Assembly (NCBI GenBank): GCA_027004715.1
Contig: JALTHG010000099.1
Coordinates: 1 to 41,834 of the forward strand
Origin: Deltaproteobacteria bacterium
GTDB lineage: Bacteria > Desulfobacterota > Dissulfuribacteria > Dissulfuribacterales > UBA3076
DNA length: 41,834 nucleotides
Direction: 5' to 3'
Made by a program: the position numbers and the translations under genes. The notes under the pieces were generated by a model. It had not been told where the DNA came from. It made no database searches and saw only the letters and a list, made by a program, of their open reading frames with translations. Below are positions 28,675 through 36,481 of this stretch, in pieces. Within the stretch, counting starts at the first letter, position 1; each line of letters starts with the position of its first letter.

Positions 28675-28825
28675 GTAACTTCTCAATAAGTCCTGGCAAT
28701 ACAGTGTTCTCACCCAAACCCTCTCCCTCTGGGAGAGGGCAGGGTGAGGGGGCGAGAGCATGTTGAAAAAAGAAGCACCTTGTAGTCGGTTACCAAAATG
28801 AAGCCCCAACTTATTGAGAAGCTAC
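28675..28825 (+). repeat. MITE-like repeat copy C
   Basis: gtaacttctcaataagtcctggcaatacagtgtt...ccaacttattgagaagctac; flanked by TAGATCTT (left) and TAAATCTT (right). Confidence 0.9.
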
Positions 28826-28876
28826 TAAATCTTAAAGTCGGGTCTTGTACTGGCAGGGACATTGCGGATAAAATAA

Positions 28877-29068
28877 TTGAGGATCTCTATTTTTTTGGGA
28901 TATGCAGGTCCTGGTCTGGATGCAAGGATAGTGGCCTCTGTCCAGAGACCTGGACGGGCGCAACAGGAAGAGGTGTGGACAGTTACCCTTTCAGAGATTT
29001 GTCTTATAGATCATCTTGTCCGAATAAGAAGAATAGATAGGATACAAATTTTTATTAGAGAGACATAA
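28877..29068 (+). CDS. Possible small hypothetical protein, 63 aa
   Basis: Open TTG-start frame LRISIFLGYAGPGLDARIVASVQRPGRAQQEEVWTVTLSEICLIDHLVRIRRIDRIQIFIRET; no clear RBS. Confidence 0.25.
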   Translation: MRISIFLGYAGPGLDARIVASVQRPGRAQQEEVWTVTLSEICLIDHLVRIRRIDRIQIFIRET

Positions 29069-29133
29069 GTGTTCATATCCCCTGCCAGCAGTGGCCAGAG
29101 ACTAAACAGTTCAGAGGAAGGGGTGTGAACGTC
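29068..29133. repeat. Short palindromic repeat family 2, copy
   Basis: agtgttcatatcccctgccagcagtggccagagactaaacagttcagaggaaggggtgtgaacgtc. Confidence 0.65.
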
Positions 29134-29146
29134 ATGGAGAATCAAT

Positions 29147-29548
29147 ATGCGCGAGAGGCGTAAAAATCCACGGTATCCCGTACACCTGCATGCATATCTT
29201 CCAGAATTCCATCTATGGGGATATACCTCTGACGTATCTTTAGATGGGTGTTACGTGGTGGTGAGTGTCCCTATATCCGAGGGATTCATAACAGACCTTA
29301 TCCTTGAGTTGCCAGTGATAGGTGCAATCTGTCTTAAGAGCTATGTACAGCGTAAGGGCCAACAGGTATCTGGGCTTGGTCTACAGTTTGTAGAGTTGGA
29401 GTTCGAAAATGTCCAATTAAAATATTATACCCTGTATGTACAATTTATCAAATGCGTTTCCAGACTGGAGGAAGTAAGGAAACAGTATCTAGACCTAGTT
29501 CAACAGGGTAGATTGAGGCTTGTTACTATGCCAGGAGGACAGATATGA
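29147..29548 (+). CDS. PilZ-domain protein
   Basis: RRKNPRYPVHLHAYL...TSDVSLDGCYV is the PilZ RxxxR...D/NxSxxG pattern; GLGLQFVEL. Confidence 0.85.
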   Translation: MRERRKNPRYPVHLHAYLPEFHLWGYTSDVSLDGCYVVVSVPISEGFITDLILELPVIGAICLKSYVQRKGQQVSGLGLQFVELEFENVQLKYYTLYVQFIKCVSRLEEVRKQYLDLVQQGRLRLVTMPGGQI

Positions 29549-29579
29549 GGCCAACATTTGAATAGATATAGGTCTTGAT

Positions 29580-30365
29580 GTGGCTATTCCACCGATATCT
29601 ATATGGCTTATGGTCTTCTGTATAGGTCTATGCATTGGCAGTTTTCTAAATGTATGCATATATCGTTTACCTTTGCGTAAATCTATTGTAATGCCAGGTT
29701 CTTACTGTCCCAAATGTGGTCACAGACTCAGATGGTGGGAGAATATCCCGGTATTGAGTTTTTTGCTCCTTCGAGCTAGATGCAGCTCCTGTGGGACAAG
29801 GATCTCTATACAGTACCCTGTAGTAGAACTCTTGACTGGTTTCCTGGCCTTGCTGCTCTGGTACAAATTTGGTCTCAATCTCAGTCTGGTTATCTATTTC
29901 TACTTTACGGCAGGCCTTATAGTGATATCTATGATCGATCTCAGACACCAGATCATTCCAGATGTAATATCTCTGCCAGGGATTGTCCTTGGCCTCCTGT
30001 CCTCCTTTGTGCTTCCTATGCTATCCTGGGAAGACTCTCTGCTAGGGATATTGGCAGGGGGCGGCACCCTATATCTGGTAGCATGGGGCTATCAGCTCCT
30101 GACCCATAGAGAGGGAATGGGAGGTGGAGACATCAAGCTCCTTGCTATGATAGGTGCCTTTTTGGGCTGGAAGGCCATCCCAATGGTAATCTTCTTGAGT
30201 GCAGCCCTGGGCTCGGTCATTGGTCTGGTGATGATACTGGTCCAGAAAAAAGGCAGGTATATGCCCATTCCCTATGGGCCTTTTCTGGCCCTGGCTGCCC
30301 TTGTATTTCTGTTCTGGGGACCTGAGCTGAATGCCTGGTATCTAAAGATAATAGCGGTAGACTAG
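29580..30365 (+). CDS. Prepilin peptidase (A24 family, PilD-like)
   Basis: GSFLNVCIYRLP, CPKCGHRLRWWENIPVLSFLLLRARCSSC double CxxC, SMIDLRHQIIPD and GGGDIKLLAMIGAFLGW. Confidence 0.95.
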   Translation: MAIPPISIWLMVFCIGLCIGSFLNVCIYRLPLRKSIVMPGSYCPKCGHRLRWWENIPVLSFLLLRARCSSCGTRISIQYPVVELLTGFLALLLWYKFGLNLSLVIYFYFTAGLIVISMIDLRHQIIPDVISLPGIVLGLLSSFVLPMLSWEDSLLGILAGGGTLYLVAWGYQLLTHREGMGGGDIKLLAMIGAFLGWKAIPMVIFLSAALGSVIGLVMILVQKKGRYMPIPYGPFLALAALVFLFWGPELNAWYLKIIAVD

Positions 30366-31105
30366 AGCCCTACTGCCAGCTTGAGCGATCTTATCTCTGA
30401 TCTAGTCAATCTCCTGGACCTACCAGGTGGCAGTTTGCCCAATTTTAGAGGCCCCATCTCGACACGTACAAGCCTGACAACCCGATGACCTATTGTGTCA
30501 AACATCTGTCTTATCTGGCGTTTTCTCCCTTCTTTTAAGATAATCCTTAGGACTGATAGACGACTCGAGGCACTTACTAGCTCAATCTCACAGGGCAGTG
30601 TCTCCTTCCCCTCAATCTCCACACCCTGCCTGAGTATCTCTAAGTCTGTCTCTGAAGGCATCCCTTTTACATTTACGCGATAGGTCTTTGGTACCTTGTG
30701 ACTGGGATGTAAGAGCCGATAGGCCAGGGCCCCGTCGTTTGTGAAAAATAGTAATCCCTCACTATCTTTATCCAGACGCCCTACAGGATAAACCCTGCCT
30801 GGTATCTTCCCAAGGAGTCCTATTACTGTAGGACGTCCATAGGGATCATGGACCGTGGTCAGGACCCCCTTTGGCTTATTGAGCATGAGATAGATCAGGG
30901 ATCTCTTTATAGAGATCCTGTTCCCGTCGAGATAGACCTCATCTATATATGGCTCTACCTTTGTACCCAGTTTGGTGACAATCTGGCCATCTATACGGAC
31001 TCTCCCGGATAAAATCAGGTCCTCTGCCGCCCTCCTTGAACACACGCCTGCGTGAGCAAGAAATTTTTGTAGCCTTATCTCTGTATCTTTGGGGGATTTG
31101 TGCAT
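30362..31105 (-). CDS. Ribosomal large-subunit pseudouridine synthase RluB/RsuA family
   Basis: S4 domain RLQKFLAHAGVCSRRAAEDLI; YPVGRLDKDSEGLLFFTNDG; LKEGRKRQIRQMFDTIGH. Confidence 0.94.
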   Translation of the reverse strand: MHKSPKDTEIRLQKFLAHAGVCSRRAAEDLILSGRVRIDGQIVTKLGTKVEPYIDEVYLDGNRISIKRSLIYLMLNKPKGVLTTVHDPYGRPTVIGLLGKIPGRVYPVGRLDKDSEGLLFFTNDGALAYRLLHPSHKVPKTYRVNVKGMPSETDLEILRQGVEIEGKETLPCEIELVSASSRLSVLRIILKEGRKRQIRQMFDTIGHRVVRLVRVEMGPLKLGKLPPGRSRRLTRSEIRSLKLAVGL

Positions 31106-31211
31106 GGAACCATCAAGAGAAAGAGTGATGTAGTATATAATTGTGCTTACACAACAATCACTTATAATATATAATACAGGCCCAATTCAATAGTCATAAA
31201 AACTCTGATAA

Positions 31212-32525
31212 ATGTATCGCTCTATACTCTTTATATATAATCTACTTCAGGCCCTGGCCCTTCCGTGGCTAGGTCCTCCGATGCTGCTATATTTCCTCTC
31301 CAGGTCAAAGTATCGAGGTCAGCTATTAGGGAGGCTCGGGAGGCTCCCAGATCTGTCCCCGCTGGATGGCCGGTCTCCCAGGATATGGATACATGCCCTG
31401 TCGGTAGGAGAGATAAATGCAACACTGGCCCTGGTAACAGGCATTGCTCAACGATGGTACAATGCAGGGATTATCTGTTCATCTACCACAGCTACTGGGC
31501 TCAGCACCTTAAAGAAGAGATTGGGCAACACCGCTCATGTAATTACCACTTCTCCTTTTGATCTGCTACCTATAGTGGGCCATGTGATAAGAAAGATCTC
31601 ACCTGACTGTTTTGTCCTGGTCGAGACAGACATCTGGCCCAACTGGATATGGGGCATGAGATACCTGGGCATCCCTACCCTGCTGATAAACGGGAGCATA
31701 TCTTCTCGCTCTGCAACAAGGCTCTCGCACCTGAGTCCTGTAAGAGATATCCTCTATAAGGGATTTGATTTCATTGCCATGCAGTCACCTGACGACAGGG
31801 AGCGGCTCCTGAGACTGGGCATGTCATCAGACAGGATAAAGGTCTTAGGAAACCTCAAATATGACCTCAATGTACCTCCTATTGATGAGACCCAGAGGAG
31901 AGAAATCAAGAGGGAAATGGGTCTTGAACCAGATGCACCACTCTGGGTGGCTGGAAGCACACACCCAGGAGAAGAAGAAGTGATACTTGCCGTCCACAAG
32001 GGACTCAAAGATCGGTTCCCAGGTCTTCAGCTCTTACTGGCCCCCAGGGATCAGAGACGCGGCCAAGAACTGAAGACCCTGGCAGAGGAGATGGGACTCA
32101 AGGCCGTAAGACGCAGTATAGGTAGAGATGCCAGGGCCCCAGACGTATTAGTACTTGATACCCTTGGAGAGCTCTTGATGTGTTATGGCCTCTGTGATAT
32201 CGCCTTTGTAGGGGGGAGCCTCGTGGACTTTGATGGTCATAATCTCCTTGAGCCGGCCGCCTATGGAGTGCCAGTGCTTTTTGGCCCATATGTAGAGAGT
32301 ATACGTGTAGTGGCTGTAGAGCTTCTGAGGAGAGGAGGGGGCAGTCAGGTCTCAGGCAAAGAGGAGCTGGAGGCAGTCCTGTATGACCTCTTAGGGGATC
32401 CAGATAGACGCAGGGATATGGGTATGAGGGCAAGGGAGCTCTTTCAGGAAAACAGGGGTGTTGTTCTCAGGTATCTGGATTGCATAGCAGAGGCCCTCAA
32501 GGGTACCTATAGGGAGGCGACTTGA
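31212..32525 (+). CDS. waaA: 3-deoxy-D-manno-octulosonic acid transferase
   Basis: IWIHALSVGEINATLAL, VLVETDIWPNWIW, VAGSTHPGEEEVIL, FVGGSLVDFDGHNLLEPAAYGVPVLFGP. Confidence 0.95.
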   Translation: MYRSILFIYNLLQALALPWLGPPMLLYFLSRSKYRGQLLGRLGRLPDLSPLDGRSPRIWIHALSVGEINATLALVTGIAQRWYNAGIICSSTTATGLSTLKKRLGNTAHVITTSPFDLLPIVGHVIRKISPDCFVLVETDIWPNWIWGMRYLGIPTLLINGSISSRSATRLSHLSPVRDILYKGFDFIAMQSPDDRERLLRLGMSSDRIKVLGNLKYDLNVPPIDETQRREIKREMGLEPDAPLWVAGSTHPGEEEVILAVHKGLKDRFPGLQLLLAPRDQRRGQELKTLAEEMGLKAVRRSIGRDARAPDVLVLDTLGELLMCYGLCDIAFVGGSLVDFDGHNLLEPAAYGVPVLFGPYVESIRVVAVELLRRGGGSQVSGKEELEAVLYDLLGDPDRRRDMGMRARELFQENRGVVLRYLDCIAEALKGTYREAT

Positions 32526-33616
32526 AGGAGAGTATCCGATCCACGCTCATGGTGCTTGGCAGGTCCCTCTCTCCTGCATACAGCACTATGATGAAGATCA
32601 GGACCTGGGCCTATAGAAATGGATACCTCACAATAAAGCGACTCCCATGTCCTGTAATAAGTATAGGGAATCTCTGCCTTGGAGGGACAGGAAAGTCTCC
32701 ACATGTTATAACTATAAGCAGGTGGTTAAAGGGGCAGGGGCTCTGTCCTGCAGTAGTCAGCAGGGGTTATGGTGGAAGGGCAGGCCGTGGTCCCATGATA
32801 GTCTCTGATGGCAACAGGGTCAGGGTCTCCCCACAGGATGCCGGAGATGAGGCAGTGATGATGGCCCAGGCACTTCCAGGTGTCCCTGTAGTGGTCGGAT
32901 CAGACAGGTATGCCGATGGGAGACTTGCCATAGAGTCTCTTGGTGCCCAGGTAATAGTACTTGACGATGCCTTTCAGCACCTGGCCTTATTCAGAGATAT
33001 CGACCTGGTCCTCCTGCCCGCACATAGATTTTTTGGGACACAGTGGGTATTTCCTGGAGGTGACCTGAGGGAACCTGTCTCATCCATCTCCAGGGCAACT
33101 GCGATCCTCCTGACCAGGACAGAGCTATTGTCTCGTGCAGACCAGGAGATAGCCCGATATGAAGTCCAGAGGATGGCCCCGAGGCGCCCGGTCTTTCTGA
33201 GCGAGATGCGGGCCGTGAGGTCTATCTCAATGGGAGGAGAGTCCATCAGGCCTGACAGACTCTCAAGAGAGGCCCTGTTTGCCTTCTGTGGCCTCGGCGA
33301 CCCTGAATCTTTTTTTGCCACCCTAGAAGGTCTGGGGTATTATCTTACTGGTAGGGTTGCATTCCCTGACCACTATCTATACAGGCCAGAGGATCTGGAG
33401 AAATTGATGAAGCATGCAAGGAGACAGGGGGCAACGGCCCTTGTGACCACAGACAAGGACAGGGTAAAGATAGAGCCCATCTGGTACGAATTGGCGGCCA
33501 GGGATAGAGCGCCCATTCCAATCTGGGTATTGGAGATAGAGGCACGGCCAGAAGAAGGCCTTTGGAATATACTTTGTGCAGATCTCAATATTGGCAATCG
33601 ATGTAATCATGCATAG
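32522..33616 (+). CDS. lpxK: Tetraacyldisaccharide 4'-kinase
   Basis: VISIGNLCLGGTGKSPHVI, VVSRGYGG, VGSDRYADGRLA, VLDDAFQHLAL; TTG start overlapping the waaA stop. Confidence 0.95.
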   Translation: MKESIRSTLMVLGRSLSPAYSTMMKIRTWAYRNGYLTIKRLPCPVISIGNLCLGGTGKSPHVITISRWLKGQGLCPAVVSRGYGGRAGRGPMIVSDGNRVRVSPQDAGDEAVMMAQALPGVPVVVGSDRYADGRLAIESLGAQVIVLDDAFQHLALFRDIDLVLLPAHRFFGTQWVFPGGDLREPVSSISRATAILLTRTELLSRADQEIARYEVQRMAPRRPVFLSEMRAVRSISMGGESIRPDRLSREALFAFCGLGDPESFFATLEGLGYYLTGRVAFPDHYLYRPEDLEKLMKHARRQGATALVTTDKDRVKIEPIWYELAARDRAPIPIWVLEIEARPEEGLWNILCADLNIGNRCNHA

Positions 33617-35006
33617 ACCTCTCCATTATCTCTATTTTGTGATCTTTATCCTCTGTTGTAGTATCATCGTACCTCGGCCTGCCTCTGCACTGATGTCTAT
33701 TGAAAAGGAACGAGAGCTCGGAGACAGACTGCTCCTGATGGTAAAATCTAGGACCACGCTGGTAGAGGACCCAGAGATTGTCGGATATGTGACTGACATA
33801 GGCCATAAGATACTGAGACATGTAAACGGCAAATTTTTTCACTATCGCTTCTTTGTTATACAGGACGACTCCATGAATGCCTTTGCCATGCCAGGTGGTC
33901 TTGTATTCATACATACAGGTCTGCTTGAGAACGTAGACAGTGAAGATGAGCTGCTATGTGTAATGGCCCACGAAATAGGTCACGTCCAGGGAAGGCATGT
34001 AGTCAGACGCATAGAGCAGGCAAAGCGGCTAAATATAGCCACGGCAGCCCTGGCAGTGGCAGGCTTCTTTCTGGGAGGGGCGAGAGGAGAGAGTAGTTCT
34101 GCGGCCCTTTTTGCATCAAGTGCCCTGAATGCCTCTATAGCCCTGAAGTATAGTAGAGAAGACGAGGAGGAGGCAGACAGAAGGGCATATCAGTGGATAT
34201 GTAAGGCCGGCTATGACCCACGTGGACTGATCTATATCTTAAAAAAGATGCAGAGATACCGGTGGCTTGGGTCAGATACCATACCTAGCTATCTCGCTAC
34301 CCACCCTGTAAGCAGCGAAAGAATGACTTATCTACAGAACCTCTGGAATCAGGATCCATGTATACAGAAAGCTAAGGAAGACCTCTTCAGGCTGAGAAAG
34401 ATACAGGTAAAGGCAAGGACCCTGACTGAGGACCCTCAGGTCCTGATACAACGATATACACAGGAACTCAAGGCTACACCAAACGATGTATTTATCCTGT
34501 ATGGGCTTGTACATTCACTCCTTGCTGCCCAGGAATACAATGAGGCCATTAAGATAGCCAATAGACTGGTCTCAGTGGCCAAAGATCGGCCTGAGTTCAA
34601 GATAGATCAGGGGCAGGCCTACCTTGCGGCAGGAAAATACAGACAGGCCATCTCAATCATTGAGCCATATTATAAGAGACATCCCTGGAATCTCGAGGCC
34701 AAATTCTTTTTGGCCAGGGCATATCTAGATCAAGGAAATGCACCTGGGGCCCTTCCCCTGCTAAAGTCCCTGGAGAAGTCCTGGCCAGATCCTACGCCTA
34801 TCTATCTACAGATGGGAAGGTGTCTTAGTGCCCTCAATAGACAGGGAGAGGCCCACTACTACTTATCCCGCTACTATGATGCCATAGGAAATCAGCAGGC
34901 TGCCTCGTATCATCACAAAGAGGCCCTAAAACTGCTTCCAAGAGACAGCAGGCTTTACCATAAGCTAAAAAAGACGACAGAAAGCAAAAAAGGTGACAAG
35001 ACATAG
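33609..35006 (+). CDS. M48-family metalloprotease with C-terminal TPRs (BepA-like)
   Basis: VMAHEIGHVQGRHVVRRIEQ, SREDEEEADRRAYQW, THPVSSERM and TPR-like C-terminus. Confidence 0.9.
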   Translation: MHRPLHYLYFVIFILCCSIIVPRPASALMSIEKERELGDRLLLMVKSRTTLVEDPEIVGYVTDIGHKILRHVNGKFFHYRFFVIQDDSMNAFAMPGGLVFIHTGLLENVDSEDELLCVMAHEIGHVQGRHVVRRIEQAKRLNIATAALAVAGFFLGGARGESSSAALFASSALNASIALKYSREDEEEADRRAYQWICKAGYDPRGLIYILKKMQRYRWLGSDTIPSYLATHPVSSERMTYLQNLWNQDPCIQKAKEDLFRLRKIQVKARTLTEDPQVLIQRYTQELKATPNDVFILYGLVHSLLAAQEYNEAIKIANRLVSVAKDRPEFKIDQGQAYLAAGKYRQAISIIEPYYKRHPWNLEAKFFLARAYLDQGNAPGALPLLKSLEKSWPDPTPIYLQMGRCLSALNRQGEAHYYLSRYYDAIGNQQAASYHHKEALKLLPRDSRLYHKLKKTTESKKGDKT

Positions 35007-35012
35007 GGTCCT

Positions 35013-35519
35013 TTGATGCACCTATCTACTTCTCTAAAGTCCTTCCTGGTTGTGGCCTGTGTAGTTGTGATCGCAGACCAGGTAACCAAGGCCCTGGTCA
35101 TATCTAACCTCTATCTACATGAGGTGAGACCTGTCTTAAATGGATTTTTTAACATCGTCTACACGACCAATACTGGGGCGGCATTTGGGTTTATGGCAGG
35201 GGCTGGTAGATGGCGAGATGTATTTTTCCAGACCGTAAGTGTGTTTGCCCTGACTGGACTCCTATACCTATATCATAGATCTCCTGATCGTAGCTATCCC
35301 TTCTTTTGGGGATGTTCTCTGATATTTGGGGGTGCCCTGGGAAATCTAATAGACAGGATACACTATAGATATGTCATTGACCTGCTGGATTTTTATATTG
35401 GCCCATATCACTGGCCGGCCTTTAATATCGCAGATTCTGCCATAACAGTTGGTGGAATCCTTCTGGCATTACACTTTTTACATACCTCTGCCAGACCTCA
35501 ATGTAAGGACTTCACGTAA
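35013..35519 (+). CDS. lspA: Lipoprotein signal peptidase II
   Basis: DQVTKALV, NTGAAFGF, GGALGNLIDRIHYRYVIDLLDFY, WPAFNIADSAITVG. Confidence 0.97.
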   Translation: MMHLSTSLKSFLVVACVVVIADQVTKALVISNLYLHEVRPVLNGFFNIVYTTNTGAAFGFMAGAGRWRDVFFQTVSVFALTGLLYLYHRSPDRSYPFFWGCSLIFGGALGNLIDRIHYRYVIDLLDFYIGPYHWPAFNIADSAITVGGILLALHFLHTSARPQCKDFT

Positions 35520-35594
35520 CTATCCCCTTCCCTTGACTGGAACAGGCAGATCATTTACCATCTCTTGAATGGCCACAGAATTGGTGTAAGAGAT

Positions 35595-36302
35595 ATGTAT
35601 ATTGTAGTTGCAGGAGGCGGCACATATGGCAGGACAGTTGCCTCCAACCTCATGGAACGCAGACACGATGTAGTGATTATAGAGACAGATCCAGAGGTCT
35701 GTGAGTATCTCTATGCCAAATTTGGCCTCTTAACCGTACGAGGGACGGCTACAGACATGAACGTACTCATAGGTGCTGGCATAAAGAAGGCCGATGTGGC
35801 CATTGCTACCCTCCCTAGGGATACAGAGAACCTCAGCTTTGCCCTCCTGTCTCACAGCATAGGTGTGCCCAAGATAATGGTAAAGATGCATGACCCTATA
35901 TATGAAAAGGCATACCGTACGGCCGGTGCCACCAGCATATGCGATATGAATTCTATGTTTGAACACAAAGTCATGACTGAACTTGAGAGTCCTGATATAA
36001 AGGTCATCAGTTCTCTTGAGAAGGGCCAGGCACAGCTTATAACCTTCCAATTGCCTGAAAGTTGGCCTTCAAACGGGATCACAGTCCAGGACCTGGCCAA
36101 AGAACCTGCCTTTTCTGCCAGCTGTATCATTGCAGGGGTATTAGACGAAGAGACAGAGAAGATTGTAGTGCCCCACGGCATGGACAAAATTTATCCAAAG
36201 AACCGTATTTTTATGGTTGCCAGCCCCAAGAGCACCAAGACTATAGCCAAATTTATCCAGGACATGCACAGGAAAAAGCTCGGTATTAAAGGCAGTCGCT
36301 AA
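35595..36302 (+). CDS. TrkA-N/TrkA-C family K+ uptake NAD-binding protein
   Basis: MYIVVAGGGTYGRTVASNLMERRHDVVIIETDPE Rossmann motif; TrkA-C-like C-terminus. An upstream start at 35565 is possible. Confidence 0.88.
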   Translation: MYIVVAGGGTYGRTVASNLMERRHDVVIIETDPEVCEYLYAKFGLLTVRGTATDMNVLIGAGIKKADVAIATLPRDTENLSFALLSHSIGVPKIMVKMHDPIYEKAYRTAGATSICDMNSMFEHKVMTELESPDIKVISSLEKGQAQLITFQLPESWPSNGITVQDLAKEPAFSASCIIAGVLDEETEKIVVPHGMDKIYPKNRIFMVASPKSTKTIAKFIQDMHRKKLGIKGSR

Positions 36303-36326
36303 GGCGATCTATACACAACTGGATCG

Positions 36327-36355
36327 TTGACGTCCTCAGGACAATACAGTATAAA
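36327..36355 (+). promoter_or_regulatory. Candidate sigma70 promoter of tRNA-Leu (and possibly recD2)
   Basis: TTGACG (36327-36332), 17-bp spacer, TATAAA (36350-36355). Confidence 0.65.
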
Positions 36356-36383
36356 TTACCGAAACAGTAAGGAAAGTTACATG

Positions 36384-36471
36384 GCCTGGGTGGTGGAATT
36401 GGTAGACACAAGGGACTTAAAATCCCTCGAAGCTTTCCTTCGTGCCGGTTCGACTCCGGCCCCGGGCACCA
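36384..36471 (+). tRNA. tRNA-Leu (anticodon TAA), CCA encoded
   Basis: GCCTGGG acceptor pairs with CCCGGGC; anticodon loop CTTAAAA; long variable arm; T-loop GGTTCGACTCC; terminal ACCA. Confidence 0.96.
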
Positions 36472-36481
36472 CTCATCCCTT

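Noticed and set aside
28798-29040. 80-aa ORF starting MKPQLIEKLLNLK
   Set aside because: Its start lies in the right end of repeat copy C and the downstream reading is low-complexity and Cys-rich without support; the alternative frame at 28877 looks more protein-like.
1906-35006. Concentration of envelope and general proteostasis genes (FtsH, DegP, PpiC, Hsp70, HtpX, M48-TPR) as a dedicated system
   Set aside because: They are dispersed over ~33 kb on both strands with unrelated genes between, so coincidence is the simpler explanation.
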